Source: Gemmatimonadaceae bacterium
Lineage (GTDB): Bacteria > Gemmatimonadota > Gemmatimonadetes > Gemmatimonadales > Gemmatimonadaceae
Direction of reading: 5' to 3'
DNA length: 64,000 bases
Assembly (NCBI GenBank): GCA_020851455.1
Contig: JADZCT010000029.1
Location: 1-64,000 of the forward strand
The notes below the pieces were generated by a model. It saw only the letters and a program-made list of their open reading frames with translations. It made no database searches and was not told where the DNA came from. Below are positions 36,565 through 49,561 of this stretch, one piece after another (the stretch's first letter is position 1; each line of letters starts with the position of its first letter). A program made the position numbers and the translations under genes.

Positions 36565-37426
36565 CGACGCAACCGTCGTTGGCGCCCTGCTCGACGAGCT
36601 TGCCGCCGCGATAGCCGGCCCGGGGGTCCCGCCGGATCGCGCCATCGCGCGCGACCTGGTTGCGTCGGTGCTCGACCGCCCGCGGTTCTGGCCGACGGCG
36701 AACAGCGCTATGCCGGTTCCTCCTGGCGCCGCCGGCGCGATGCGCGCCGCTGCCGCGATGCTTGCAGCCGGAGCGCCATTCGCGTACGCAGTGGGGCAGG
36801 CGGCGTTCCGTCACCTTACGCTGCGGGTGGATCGGCGCGTGCTCATCCCACGCCCGGAGACCGAGGTGCTCGTGGACCTTGCGCTCGGGACGACCGGCGG
36901 CCGCGGAACCATCGCCGATGTGGGCACTGGCTCCGGGGCGATCGCACTGGCGCTTGCCGCCGAGGGAGCGTTCGACGGCATCGTCGCGACGGACGTGTCC
37001 GAAGACGCGCTGGCGGTGGCGCGCGCCAACCTCGAAGCGATCGCCGGGGATCGCCGCGGGCTTGTGACGTTCCGCTGCGGCGACCTGCTGGCGCCGCTTG
37101 CTGCCGGACGCTACCGGGCCCTCGTGTCCAATCCACCCTACATCGCCGAGCGCGAGCGCGACGACCTTCCTGCCAGCGTGAGGGACTGGGAGCCGGCGAT
37201 GGCGCTCTTCAGCGGCGCTGACGGCATGGACGCAACGCGCCGCCTCATCCTTGAAGCTGCCGGCGTGCTCGAACCCGGCGGAGTGCTGATCCTGGAACTG
37301 GACAGCAGGCGCGCGGCCGCGGCCCGCGCGCTTGCCGAAAACCACGGCGGCTGGACGGATGTCGAAGTCAGGGCGGACCTGACCGGCCGCGACCGATTCC
37401 TAATCGCCCGCCGCACAACCACGTGA
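36551..37426 (+). CDS. prmC: peptide chain release factor N5-glutamine methyltransferase
   Basis: [43 protein letters not shown]. Confidence 0.95.
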   Translation: MPATDDATVVGALLDELAAAIAGPGVPPDRAIARDLVASVLDRPRFWPTANSAMPVPPGAAGAMRAAAAMLAAGAPFAYAVGQAAFRHLTLRVDRRVLIPRPETEVLVDLALGTTGGRGTIADVGTGSGAIALALAAEGAFDGIVATDVSEDALAVARANLEAIAGDRRGLVTFRCGDLLAPLAAGRYRALVSNPPYIAERERDDLPASVRDWEPAMALFSGADGMDATRRLILEAAGVLEPGGVLILELDSRRAAAARALAENHGGWTDVEVRADLTGRDRFLIARRTTT

Positions 37427-37436
37427 CCACAGGTGT

Positions 37437-37796
37437 ATGACCATGCTGAATGAGCGAGCGGCGGAACTCGGCCGGCTGATCGGGCAGACGGGGGAGTACC
37501 AGGCGGTCAAGCGCGCAAGCGATGCGCTGAACCAGGACAAGGAGGCCGTGGCGCTCCTCGAGAAGATGGAGAACCTGCGGCGCGAAGCGCAGCAGGTGAT
37601 CGCGAGCGGCGGGCAGCCGTCGGCGGAGATGGAAGAGGAGCTCGACGCGCTGCTTTCGACGGTGCAGATGAATCCGGCATACCAGCGCGTGATCGTGGCA
37701 AACGAGAACTTCGACAAGGTGATGATGAGCGTGAACGAGTCCATCATGGACGGCATCAAGAAAGGCGCGACTAGCTCGATAATCACTCTGGGCTGA
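37437..37796 (+). CDS. YlbF/YmcA family regulator
   Basis: Small helical protein MLNERAAELGRLIGQTGEYQAVKRASDALNQDKEAVALLEKMENLRREAQ. Confidence 0.75.
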   Translation: MTMLNERAAELGRLIGQTGEYQAVKRASDALNQDKEAVALLEKMENLRREAQQVIASGGQPSAEMEEELDALLSTVQMNPAYQRVIVANENFDKVMMSVNESIMDGIKKGATSSIITLG

Positions 37797-37809
37797 GGAT
37801 CCATCGCGC

Positions 37810-38478
37810 GTGACCGGCCGGCTGCTTGTGTTCGAGGGAGTGGAAGGGGCTGGGAAGTCCACTCAGGTTGCTGCCCTGGCTGCGCGCATTGCCGGGGCAG
37901 GCCTGGCGTGCCGCACGTGGCGCGAGCCCGGTGGCACGCCCGCTGGCGACGCCATCCGCGCCATGCTCCTCGACCCCGCGGTGGCGATGGACGCGCGCAC
38001 GGAGGCGCTCCTCTTCATGGCTTCGCGCGCGGAGCTGCTGGCGCGCGAAGTGCGACCGGCGCTCGCGGTCGGGGATGTGGTGATCCTCGACCGTTTCTTC
38101 CTCTCCACCTACGCGTACCAGGCGGCGGGGAGAGGCTTGCCGCAGGACGAGGTCGCGGCTGCCAACCGCGTGGCGACGGGCGGGCTCGTGCCGGATCTGA
38201 CGCTGTTGGTCGCGGTGCCATCGCCCGTCGGGCTTGCCAGGGTGCGCGCGCGCGGAGCATCCGACAGGATCGAGCGCTCCGGCGACGACTTCCATGAGAG
38301 GGTAGAGGCGGCATTCGCGACGTTCGCGTCGGCCACATGGCAGCGCGCGCATCCCGAGGCAGGTCCCATCGAGGTCGTTGACGGCGGCGGAGCGGCGCAT
38401 GACGTCGAGTCGCGCGTCAACGCGGCCGTCGCGCGGCGGCTCCCCGACCTTGCGGCGTGGCTCGGGGAGGTCGCATGA
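37810..38478 (+). CDS. tmk: thymidylate kinase
   Basis: RLLVFEGVEGAGKSTQVAALAARI, TWREPGGTPAGDAIR, ILDRFFLSTYAYQ. Confidence 0.95.
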   Translation: MTGRLLVFEGVEGAGKSTQVAALAARIAGAGLACRTWREPGGTPAGDAIRAMLLDPAVAMDARTEALLFMASRAELLAREVRPALAVGDVVILDRFFLSTYAYQAAGRGLPQDEVAAANRVATGGLVPDLTLLVAVPSPVGLARVRARGASDRIERSGDDFHERVEAAFATFASATWQRAHPEAGPIEVVDGGGAAHDVESRVNAAVARRLPDLAAWLGEVA

Positions 38479-40064
38479 GGGCGTGGCGGCCGCTGGTTGC
38501 CGGGATCGCCATTGGCGCCGGGCTCGGCACCGGGGCGCTCTTCATCTGGCGTGGCGCGCGGCCTGGCAACGCCCGCCAGGCGCCGGGGAGCGCGCAGGGC
38601 GAGCGGCTGCTCGACGGAGTGATGGACCGCATCAGACGGTCGTGGGTGGACACGATAGACGGGGACGAACTCTACCGGCGCGCGGCGCTTGGCCTCGTGG
38701 ACGCATTGGGCGACCCGAACTCGCAGTATCTGTCGCCCGAAGCCCTGGCGCGGCTGCGCGAGGCTGCGTCGGGGATGTACTCGGGTGTGGGAATCTCGCT
38801 CGACCTGCGCGGGGGCTGGCCTGTCGTCACGCACGTTCGCGTGGGCACTCCGGCTGAGCGCGCGGGAGTGTCCATCGGAGACCGCCTGGTGGAGCTGAAC
38901 GGCCAGTCAACGCGCAACTGGACGCCGGGCGAGACGAGGAAGGCAATCCAGGGAGCGCCCAGCAAGCGGTTTTCCGTGGTCGTCGAGCACGGCAACCCTC
39001 CCGTGCGCGTCCCGCTTACGATCGAGCGTGAGGGCATACACGTCAGCGCGGTGACACGGGCCGGGCTCCTGCGCCGTGGCGTCGGCTATTTCATGATTTC
39101 CGCGTTCAGCGACTCGACGAGCCGCGACGTCGCGCGCACCGTTGATTCGCTCGTCACCGCCGGCGCAAGGAGCCTCGTGATAGACCTGCGCGGCAATCCG
39201 GGCGGGTTGCTTTCGCAGGGCGCTGACGTCGCCGACATCTTCCTCGACAAAGGCACGCGAATCGCCTCTACGCGCGGTCGCACGCCCGCGAGCGATGTCA
39301 CGTACACCGACGGATCGTCGCAGCGCTGGCCGGACCTCCCCATCGTCGTGCTCGTCAACGGCAACACGGCGAGCGCGGCGGAGGTCGTGGCTGGCGCGCT
39401 CCAGGACGAGGATCGCGCGGTCGTCATGGGGCGCCAGACGTACGGGAAGGGAAGCGCCCAGATCGTGCTCCAGCTCAATGACGGCGGCGGGCTGAAGCTG
39501 ACGTCCGCGCGGTGGTACACTCCGCTGGGGCGAAGCATCGAGCGTTTTCGCACGGATACCGTTGCGGATTCGTCGCGACTGGTGTTCAGGACTCCGCGCG
39601 GGCGCAGCGTGACTGGCGGCGGCGGCATCCGTCCGGACATCCCGGCCGGCGACAGCGTGCTCTCACCCGCTGAACGCGCATGGGTGCGCGCCGTTGGCAC
39701 GCGGGTCGGTGACTTCAGGCAGGCGCTGACAGCATACGCGGGGCAGGTCGTCGCCGGCCAGCGGATCCGTGATCCGTTCTTCGTGGTGGACCAGCAGATG
39801 CGTGACGGGTTGTACTCGCTGATGCGTACGCGCGGCATTGCGGTGCCGCGGGCGACCTACGACGATGCGCGCGAGTCAGTTGACCGGATTCTGGGGCAGG
39901 AGGTTGCGCGGGTTGGCTTCGGGATCCCCGGCGCGCAACAGCGCGCGGTGCACACCGATCCGGTGGTCGCCCAGGCCGCGGCATTGCTCGACGGCGTGGA
40001 CACGGCGGAGGCGCTTTTCAGGCGGTTGGCCGCGAGGCGCTCCGTCGCAAACTCCGAATACTGA
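38475..40064 (+). CDS. S41-family C-terminal processing peptidase
   Basis: PDZ (VGISLDLRGGWPVVTHVRVGTPAERAGVSIGDRLVELNG) and catalytic region VLVNGNTASAAEVVAGALQDEDRAVVMGRQTYGKGSAQ. Confidence 0.95.
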   Translation: MRAWRPLVAGIAIGAGLGTGALFIWRGARPGNARQAPGSAQGERLLDGVMDRIRRSWVDTIDGDELYRRAALGLVDALGDPNSQYLSPEALARLREAASGMYSGVGISLDLRGGWPVVTHVRVGTPAERAGVSIGDRLVELNGQSTRNWTPGETRKAIQGAPSKRFSVVVEHGNPPVRVPLTIEREGIHVSAVTRAGLLRRGVGYFMISAFSDSTSRDVARTVDSLVTAGARSLVIDLRGNPGGLLSQGADVADIFLDKGTRIASTRGRTPASDVTYTDGSSQRWPDLPIVVLVNGNTASAAEVVAGALQDEDRAVVMGRQTYGKGSAQIVLQLNDGGGLKLTSARWYTPLGRSIERFRTDTVADSSRLVFRTPRGRSVTGGGGIRPDIPAGDSVLSPAERAWVRAVGTRVGDFRQALTAYAGQVVAGQRIRDPFFVVDQQMRDGLYSLMRTRGIAVPRATYDDARESVDRILGQEVARVGFGIPGAQQRAVHTDPVVAQAAALLDGVDTAEALFRRLAARRSVANSEY

Positions 40065-40077
40065 AGCCCGGTGTGGG

Positions 40078-40773
40078 CTAGGGGCGGCGGCCGCCCAGCA
40101 GCGGTGAGGCGTCCACAACTCGCACGTTGGGCGGAAGCGTGAACTTGAGCGCACCGGGCGGGAGCACCGCGTCCGGACGGACGTCGCCGAAGCGGATGCG
40201 CCGTATGGCCCCGCTTGGCTCCACGGCCTCGAGCTGACGCACCAGCGCGGTTGTCGTGTCGAGCCAGATGGTGGCGCGGGTGAACGGGGCGTCGGCGAGC
40301 TTGGGTATGAGGCGGTAGACTCCGACCCCTCGGCCGCCCATCTGCTCGATGCCGCCGGCGGCGATCGAGTAACTCGCGCGCGGGGCCGTGAGGAGTTGGG
40401 TGATGAGGTCGAGCCGCGTGCCTTCGGCAATCGGCAGCTTGAGTACCTGGCCGGGCGCGCTGCTCGGCAGGTAGATCCAGAGCGCCGTCCCGTCGGCCAC
40501 GATCGCGTCGCCGGCCGGCTCGACGAAGCGGAATGCAAACCGCCCGGCGCCCTGCTGGGCGAACTCGCCCCGCGACGTCTTCACGGATCCGCCGCCGGCA
40601 GGCGTCAGGGTCTGCTCGAATGCTGCTGCAATCGGGCGGCCTGCGGCCACCTCCCTCGCCGCACGGTCAACCAGCGAATCCGGCGCCGCTGCCGCCTGCG
40701 CCGCGGCGCGTGATGCCAGCGCCGCCGTGGCGAGCAGGGCGGCCCCGGCCAGCCCGCGCATGCTGCCGCGCAT
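40078..40773 (-). CDS. lolA: outer-membrane lipoprotein carrier LolA-like
   Basis: Signal peptide; AAFEQTLTPAGGGSVKTSRGEFAQQGAGRFAFRFVEPAGDAIVADGTALWIYLPSSAPGQV; IRFGDVRPDAVLPPGALKFTLPPNVRVV. Confidence 0.83.
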   Translation of the reverse strand: MRGSMRGLAGAALLATAALASRAAAQAAAAPDSLVDRAAREVAAGRPIAAAFEQTLTPAGGGSVKTSRGEFAQQGAGRFAFRFVEPAGDAIVADGTALWIYLPSSAPGQVLKLPIAEGTRLDLITQLLTAPRASYSIAAGGIEQMGGRGVGVYRLIPKLADAPFTRATIWLDTTTALVRQLEAVEPSGAIRRIRFGDVRPDAVLPPGALKFTLPPNVRVVDASPLLGGRRP

Positions 40774-40775
40774 CG

Positions 40776-41819
40776 TCAGGCCACCGCGGCCACGTTCACG
40801 CCGGTGATCTGGCGGTCCACAGCCTCCGCCACGCGACGGAGCTGCCTCATCAGTTCGGCAAACTGATCGAGCGTGAGCGACTGCGCGCCATCGCTCAGGG
40901 CCTTCTCGGGATGAGGGTGCACCTCGACGATCAGCCCATCGGCGCCTGCCGCCACTGCCGCTCGCGCCATCGGGGTCACCTTGTCGCGGCGTCCCGTGCC
41001 GTGGCTGGGGTCGGCGACGATCGGGAGGTGCGAGAGTGAGTGCGCGACCGGGATGGCCGTAAGATCGAAGAGGTTGCGGGAGGTGTTGTCGAAGGTACGA
41101 AGCCCACGCTCGCAGAGGATCACGTCCTGGTTGCCTTCACTCAGGATGTACTCCGCCGAGAGCAGAAGATCCTCGATGGTGGCAGCCATCCCGCGCTTGA
41201 GCAGAACCGGCTTGCCAATGCGGCCGACGGTCTTCAGGAGCGAGTAGTTCTGCATGTTCCGCGCGCCGACCTGGATGCAGTCGGCCACCTCGGCGACCAG
41301 GTGCGCCCCCTCATCGTCCATCGCTTCTGTAACCACCGCCAGGCCCGTCTCGCGCTTCGCGGCCGCGAGGAAGTCGAGCCCCTTCTTGCCGAGTCCCTGA
41401 AAGGAGTACGGTGAGCTGCGCGGCTTGAATGCGCCGCCCCGGAGCGCCACGGCGCCTGCCCCCTTCACGGCGCGCGCGGCCTCGATGATCTGTTCCTCCG
41501 ATTCCACCGAGCAGGGTCCGGCGATGACCGGCACTTCTTCGCCGCCGAAGCTCACGCCGGGCGCGATGGTGACGATCGTTGCGTCGGGCTTCCATTCGCG
41601 CGAAACCTGCTTGTACGGATGCGAGACGTGGATGACCTCAGCAACGCCGGGAAGCTCGACGACGAGCGAATCGTCCACCCGCCTGTCGTTCCCCACCAGG
41701 CCGACCGTGGTGCGCTGCGCGCCTGGCATCGGCAGCGGCGAATACCCCATCCTGCGGATCGCCTCGCATACGAGGTCAACCTGCTCCTGTGTGGCGCCAT
41801 TCGACATTACGACCAGCAT
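40776..41819 (-). CDS. aroF: 3-deoxy-7-phosphoheptulonate synthase (DAHP synthase)
   Basis: [61 protein letters not shown]-terminal ferredoxin-like [21 protein letters not shown]. Confidence 0.95.
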   Translation of the reverse strand: MLVVMSNGATQEQVDLVCEAIRRMGYSPLPMPGAQRTTVGLVGNDRRVDDSLVVELPGVAEVIHVSHPYKQVSREWKPDATIVTIAPGVSFGGEEVPVIAGPCSVESEEQIIEAARAVKGAGAVALRGGAFKPRSSPYSFQGLGKKGLDFLAAAKRETGLAVVTEAMDDEGAHLVAEVADCIQVGARNMQNYSLLKTVGRIGKPVLLKRGMAATIEDLLLSAEYILSEGNQDVILCERGLRTFDNTSRNLFDLTAIPVAHSLSHLPIVADPSHGTGRRDKVTPMARAAVAAGADGLIVEVHPHPEKALSDGAQSLTLDQFAELMRQLRRVAEAVDRQITGVNVAAVA

Positions 41820-41878
41820 CCGGACCAACCCCCCGAGTTGAACATTGAAATATACTTGAGTCACGGAGGATCCCCCTG

Positions 41879-44959
<3,081 letters not shown>

Positions 44960-44966
44960 CGGCCGC

Positions 44967-46058
44967 CTACCGGCCGCGGAAGAGAACCTTCCGCATCTCG
45001 GTGACGCCGTCTCCGGAGAACCGGATCAGGTAGACCCCGGGTGGCACGTACCGTCCGCGGTCGTCCGTGCCGTCCCACGCCAAGCGCGTGTCGCAGCCGG
45101 AGTCACTGCCGAATGCGGCGCGTCCGTACCGTCCGGGCGGTAATGTGCCGCCAAGGCCGGAGCCGGGGAGCAGTCGCTTGACGTGGTTGCCACGGATGTC
45201 GAGCACGTCGAGCGACACTGCCGATTGCCGCCGGAGGTCGAACCAGACACAGGTCGCCTGCAGGTTGTCCGTCGGAAACGGGGTCGGGAAGCTCTGGTAC
45301 AGGATGGTCGCGACCGGCGCGTTGGGCGAGGTGATCACGAAACTGGACGCGTTGACGGCCCGAACGCTGTCTCCGGTTCCGGCCACGGCCGACACTGCCC
45401 ACCGATAGGGCGTGTTGCTTTCGAGATCCGCGGCGGGAACGAACGTGGTGTCAGAGAGCGTGGCCGCGACGACCGGGAAGCCGTCCGCGGACCGCGAGAT
45501 CACGATCGTGTATCGCCATGGCGCAACTGGCGGGTGCACAGCGACCGATGACCACAGGAAGGCGGGCCGGGTCGTGGCGACGGTGGTGCCGTTCAGGTTA
45601 TTGGGGTAGGTCAGCGAAAGCCACGACATCGTACGGCGTGGCCCCTCGGCATTCGACACGAACAGCGCGCCCTTGGCCGAGCGAGCCTGCACTCGCCACC
45701 AGATGGAGACGCCTTGCGGGAGGAGCCGCGGAATCACGATCGTTGCCGAGGTGCCGGTCACGACCGTGTCCGCGAACAGTGGCGGGGAGAAGTCGGCTGA
45801 AAGCGCAACCTGGAGCCTGAGCTGCATGGGCAGTTCGTCAGGCGCGAACCCGCTCGCGGCCACGGTGAACAGCGGCGTACCGTCGTGGACAGGGTCGCCA
45901 GCCGGGCCGGTCACCGACACCGTCTGCTGGGCAGCTGCAACGGCCGCGGCGCCGAACACGAGGACGGCCGCCGGGAGGACGGGCTTCATCCAGCTCCGCC
46001 GGTTCCGGACGCCCGCCCACGACCGCGGATGCCCGGCTGCCGCGCCGCCCTTGCTCAT
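44967..46058 (-). CDS. secreted protein with fibronectin-like repeats and FlgD-Ig/sorting-type C-terminal domain
   Basis: TPLFTVAASGFAPDELP; YQSFPTPFPTDNLQATCVWFDLRRQSAVSLDVLDIRGNHVKRLLPG...LAWDGTDDRGRYVPPGVYLIRF. Start 46058 (TGATG with smc) or 45989. Confidence 0.72.
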   Translation of the reverse strand: MSKGGAAAGHPRSWAGVRNRRSWMKPVLPAAVLVFGAAAVAAAQQTVSVTGPAGDPVHDGTPLFTVAASGFAPDELPMQLRLQVALSADFSPPLFADTVVTGTSATIVIPRLLPQGVSIWWRVQARSAKGALFVSNAEGPRRTMSWLSLTYPNNLNGTTVATTRPAFLWSSVAVHPPVAPWRYTIVISRSADGFPVVAATLSDTTFVPAADLESNTPYRWAVSAVAGTGDSVRAVNASSFVITSPNAPVATILYQSFPTPFPTDNLQATCVWFDLRRQSAVSLDVLDIRGNHVKRLLPGSGLGGTLPPGRYGRAAFGSDSGCDTRLAWDGTDDRGRYVPPGVYLIRFSGDGVTEMRKVLFRGR

Positions 46059-49000
46059 CAGGCCGCTTCTACCGGCTCCGTGGGATCCACGGCGGGGCCG
46101 CGCATCCGCACGCTCACGAGCGACGAGACGCCGGGCTCCTGCATGGTGACGCCGTACACGGCGTCCGATGCCTCGGTTGTCGTCCGCGGGTTGTGCGTGA
46201 TGACGATGAACTGGGTGTTCTTCTTGAACTCATTGAGCATCCGCACGAATCGGCCGACGTTCTGGTCGTCGAGGGGGGCGTCCACTTCGTCGAGCAGGCA
46301 GAAGGGGCTGGGCTTCGTGAGGAAGATGCCAAAGAGGAGCGAAAGGGCCACCAGGGCGCGCTCCCCGCTCGAGAGCAGATGGATGCGCTGCGTCTTCTTG
46401 CCACGCGGCGACGCGTGCACTTCGATGTCGCAGTCGAGCGGCGCATCCGGGTTTTCCAGGCGCAGATCGCACTCTCCGCCGCCGAAAAGCGTGAGGAAGA
46501 TATGCCGGAAGTGCGAGCGGGCCTCCTCGAATGTCTTCAGGAACATCTCGCGCGCGGTGACGTCAATCTCCCGGATCGCCTGGTGCAGCGAGTCACGGGC
46601 GTCGGTTATGTCGCCACGCTGCGTCTCCAGCAGATCGAGGCGCTTCTGCTCCTCGCCGTGCTCCTCGATTGCCAGCGGGTTCACGGGGCCGAGCTGTTCC
46701 ACCTGCGCGCGGAGGGCTTCGGCTTCGACGCGCAGGGCGTCGTCGTCGGCCTCGACCGGCGTATAGGAGGCAAAGAGGTCGCCGAGCGGGCGCCGCCACT
46801 CGGCTTCGAGCCGCTCACGGATGGCGGCGCGCCTACCCGCCAGTTCCGTATGGCGCAGTTCGGCGTGATGGAGGGCATCGGCGCCTTCGGACATAGCCCG
46901 CCGCGCCGTGTCCAGCGAATGCTCGGCATCGGTGAGCGCGGCGTTGGCGTCGCGCACCGCGCCCTCTGCGGCGGCCAAGGCGGCGTCGGCGTCCCGCACC
47001 GCGCCCTCGTGCCCGGCGAGTTCCGTGCGCCAGCCGGCCATGTCGGCGACGAGCGCCTGGTCGTCTGCGGCAAGCGCGGTGAGCTCGGCGTGCAGCGCTT
47101 CCATGTGCGACGCCGCGTTGTCGCGTTCGAGCGCGAGCCGGTCGCGCCGCTCGCAGGCTACTGTGCGCCGGGCCTCGGCCTGGGCGTGGGAAACCTGCGC
47201 GGCCGATCTTGCCTCGCGCGCCGCTTCCAGGAGCGCGTCTGCGGCGGCCGCTGCTTCGCGTGCCGCGAGGCGCGCGGCGGCGGCGGCAGCGATGTCGTCG
47301 CGGGCCTGCGCCATGGCGGCGGCCTCGCTGCTCACGCGGCTTGTCAGGTCGTCCCGCCGCCCCTGCAGATGGGCCGTGCGGGCGACGGCGTCGGAGAGCG
47401 CGCGTGCTGCCTGCTGCTCGGCGCGCTCCGCGTCCGCCCGTCTGCGGGCAGCTGCCTCGCGGGCCGCCGTGGCGGCGCGCACGCCTTCCCGCGCCGCGGC
47501 GATCCTGATTCCCGTCGCGGCCACCGCCTCGTGCGCGCCGGCGACAGAGCGTGCCGCCTCAGTTCGCCTGACCCCAATGGATGTCAGTTCGTCGCGCAGC
47601 ACGGCCAGTTCCGCCCGCCGCTGGAGCGAACCGGTTGACGACCCCGTCCCCGGCAGCCATACCGCTCCGCGCGCGTCTACGAATGCTGCGCCGTCCTCGA
47701 TGAGCCGCACGCGGCCAAGCACGGCGCGCACCCAGCCCGCTCCCGCTCCTTCGGGACGCACGGCCGCAGCGAGCGCCTCCGCGTCGCCGTCCTGCGCGGC
47801 AAGCGCCGGCGCATCCAGCGGCAGCAGCAGCAGCGGGCCGGGGTTCGTGTTCGCGTGCCAGCGCCTCACACGCTCAGCGGTGTCGCCGTCGCGAACCACC
47901 ACCGCGTGTGCCGTGGCCCCAAGAAACCGCTCGACGTTGCTGGCCGTGGCTGGATCGGCGGACACGAAGTCCGTGAGGGGGCCCACGATGGCGTCCGGGC
48001 CGAACTGATCACGGTCGCGCATCAGGCGCGCCGCTGCGGGCGCCAGGCCAACGCGTTCGCGCTCGAGCCCTTCGATGCCGGCGACGCGGCCGGCCAGAGC
48101 GGCGTGCTCGTCGTCAATCGCGCGTACTTGCGCGCGCGCGGCCGCCTCGGCTTCCTGCGCCGCCTGTTCAGCCCTGAGCGCCTCGGCGAGCGCGCCGTCG
48201 GCAACCGCCGACTCCCGGTCGGCTGCATCGAGCGCCGCGTCCGCCGCGGCCAGCGCAGCGGCGGACTGCAGGTGAACTTCCGCGAGCGCCCCGTGTTCCT
48301 CGGAGAGCGTCAGCGACCGTTCGGCGATCTCGGAGAGTTCGCGGTCGGCCGCTTCGAGGTTGAGCTCTATGCGCCGCAGGGTGTCCTGGCATTCCCGTTC
48401 CCGCATCTCGGCGCGTACAGCCGCTTCGCGCGCGAGGCCTGCCTCGCCGCGGCCATCCTCCTCCGCACCCACGGAGCGCTGCAGCGCGTGGCTCGCATCG
48501 AGCAGTGCCGCGTCGAGCGACGCCAGTTCCTGTTCGGCCTGCGCGAAATCCGCGTGGATGCGCTCTCCGTGTGCGCGGCCCCGGGTGCGCTCCACCTCCG
48601 CGCGCTGGAGCTGTTCCGTCGCGTTCCGGTGGCGCTCCTCGGCAACGGCAATCCGGCCCTGCAGCGCGTGAAGCGTTTCGCGGAGCTCCGCCGTCCGCCT
48701 CGCCTGCGCCTCGCGCATCGCTTCCGCCGCGGCCCGCGACGCCGACGCGGCGTCACGCCGCGACTCCGACGTTGCCTCCGCCTCGCGCAGGGCAGGGACC
48801 CGCTCGCGCAGCCCCGATACGCTCCCCTCGAGCGCCGAAAGCTCCTCGTGCCACGACGCCATCTCGCGGGAGGCCAGCGTGAGCTCCACGGCGAACCGCC
48901 GCGTGGTGATCTCCGCGTGGCGCTCTGCGCGCTTGCGCTGGCGGGCCAGCGACCGGACCTGCGTCGTCACTTCGGCGATGAGATCGTCGAGGCGCGCGAG

Positions 49001-49561
49001 GTCGGCCGTGGTCTGCTCGAGGCTTCGCTCCGTACTCCTGCGGCGGTCGCGGTAGAGACCCACTCCGGCCGCTTCTTCGAACAGTTCGCGCCGGTCGTCA
49101 GGACGGTCCGAGAGCAACGCGTCAATCATCCGGCTCTCGATCACGACGCCGCTCTCGGCGCCAAGCCCGGTGCCCTGCAGGAGGTCGTGAATGTCGCGCA
49201 GCCGGCAGGCGGCGTTGTTGAGCAGGTATTCACTCTCGCCGCTGCGCGAGAGTCGCCGCGTGATCACGACTTCGCGGAATGGCACGGGCAGTTGGCCGTC
49301 GTCGTTCTCGAAGTGAAGCGAGACTTCCGCGATATTCACAGCGCGGCGCGCCGACGAACCCTGAAAGATGACCTCCTCCATCTTCGCGCCCCGCAGCAGC
49401 CGGGCGCGCTGCTCGCCAAGCACCCAGCGGACGGCGTCGGATACGTTCGACTTGCCGCAGCCGTTCGGGCCGACGATCGCTGTAACGCCCTTGTCGAATT
49501 GCAATACCGTTTGGTCAGCAAACGACTTGAATCCCTGCAACTCGAGCTTGGTCAGCCGCAC
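46058..49561 (-). CDS. smc: chromosome segregation protein SMC
   Basis: LQGFKSFADQTVLQFDKGVTAIVGPNGCGKSNVSDAVRWVLGEQ; C-terminal LLSSGERALVALSLLFGIFLTKPSPFCLLDEVDAPLDD. Confidence 0.96.
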   Translation of the reverse strand: MRLTKLELQGFKSFADQTVLQFDKGVTAIVGPNGCGKSNVSDAVRWVLGEQRARLLRGAKMEEVIFQGSSARRAVNIAEVSLHFENDDGQLPVPFREVVITRRLSRSGESEYLLNNAACRLRDIHDLLQGTGLGAESGVVIESRMIDALLSDRPDDRRELFEEAAGVGLYRDRRRSTERSLEQTTADLARLDDLIAEVTTQVRSLARQRKRAERHAEITTRRFAVELTLASREMASWHEELSALEGSVSGLRERVPALREAEATSESRRDAASASRAAAEAMREAQARRTAELRETLHALQGRIAVAEERHRNATEQLQRAEVERTRGRAHGERIHADFAQAEQELASLDAALLDASHALQRSVGAEEDGRGEAGLAREAAVRAEMRERECQDTLRRIELNLEAADRELSEIAERSLTLSEEHGALAEVHLQSAAALAAADAALDAADRESAVADGALAEALRAEQAAQEAEAAARAQVRAIDDEHAALAGRVAGIEGLERERVGLAPAAARLMRDRDQFGPDAIVGPLTDFVSADPATASNVERFLGATAHAVVVRDGDTAERVRRWHANTNPGPLLLLPLDAPALAAQDGDAEALAAAVRPEGAGAGWVRAVLGRVRLIEDGAAFVDARGAVWLPGTGSSTGSLQRRAELAVLRDELTSIGVRRTEAARSVAGAHEAVAATGIRIAAAREGVRAATAAREAAARRRADAERAEQQAARALSDAVARTAHLQGRRDDLTSRVSSEAAAMAQARDDIAAAAAARLAAREAAAAADALLEAAREARSAAQVSHAQAEARRTVACERRDRLALERDNAASHMEALHAELTALAADDQALVADMAGWRTELAGHEGAVRDADAALAAAEGAVRDANAALTDAEHSLDTARRAMSEGADALHHAELRHTELAGRRAAIRERLEAEWRRPLGDLFASYTPVEADDDALRVEAEALRAQVEQLGPVNPLAIEEHGEEQKRLDLLETQRGDITDARDSLHQAIREIDVTAREMFLKTFEEARSHFRHIFLTLFGGGECDLRLENPDAPLDCDIEVHASPRGKKTQRIHLLSSGERALVALSLLFGIFLTKPSPFCLLDEVDAPLDDQNVGRFVRMLNEFKKNTQFIVITHNPRTTTEASDAVYGVTMQEPGVSSLVSVRMRGPAVDPTEPVEAA

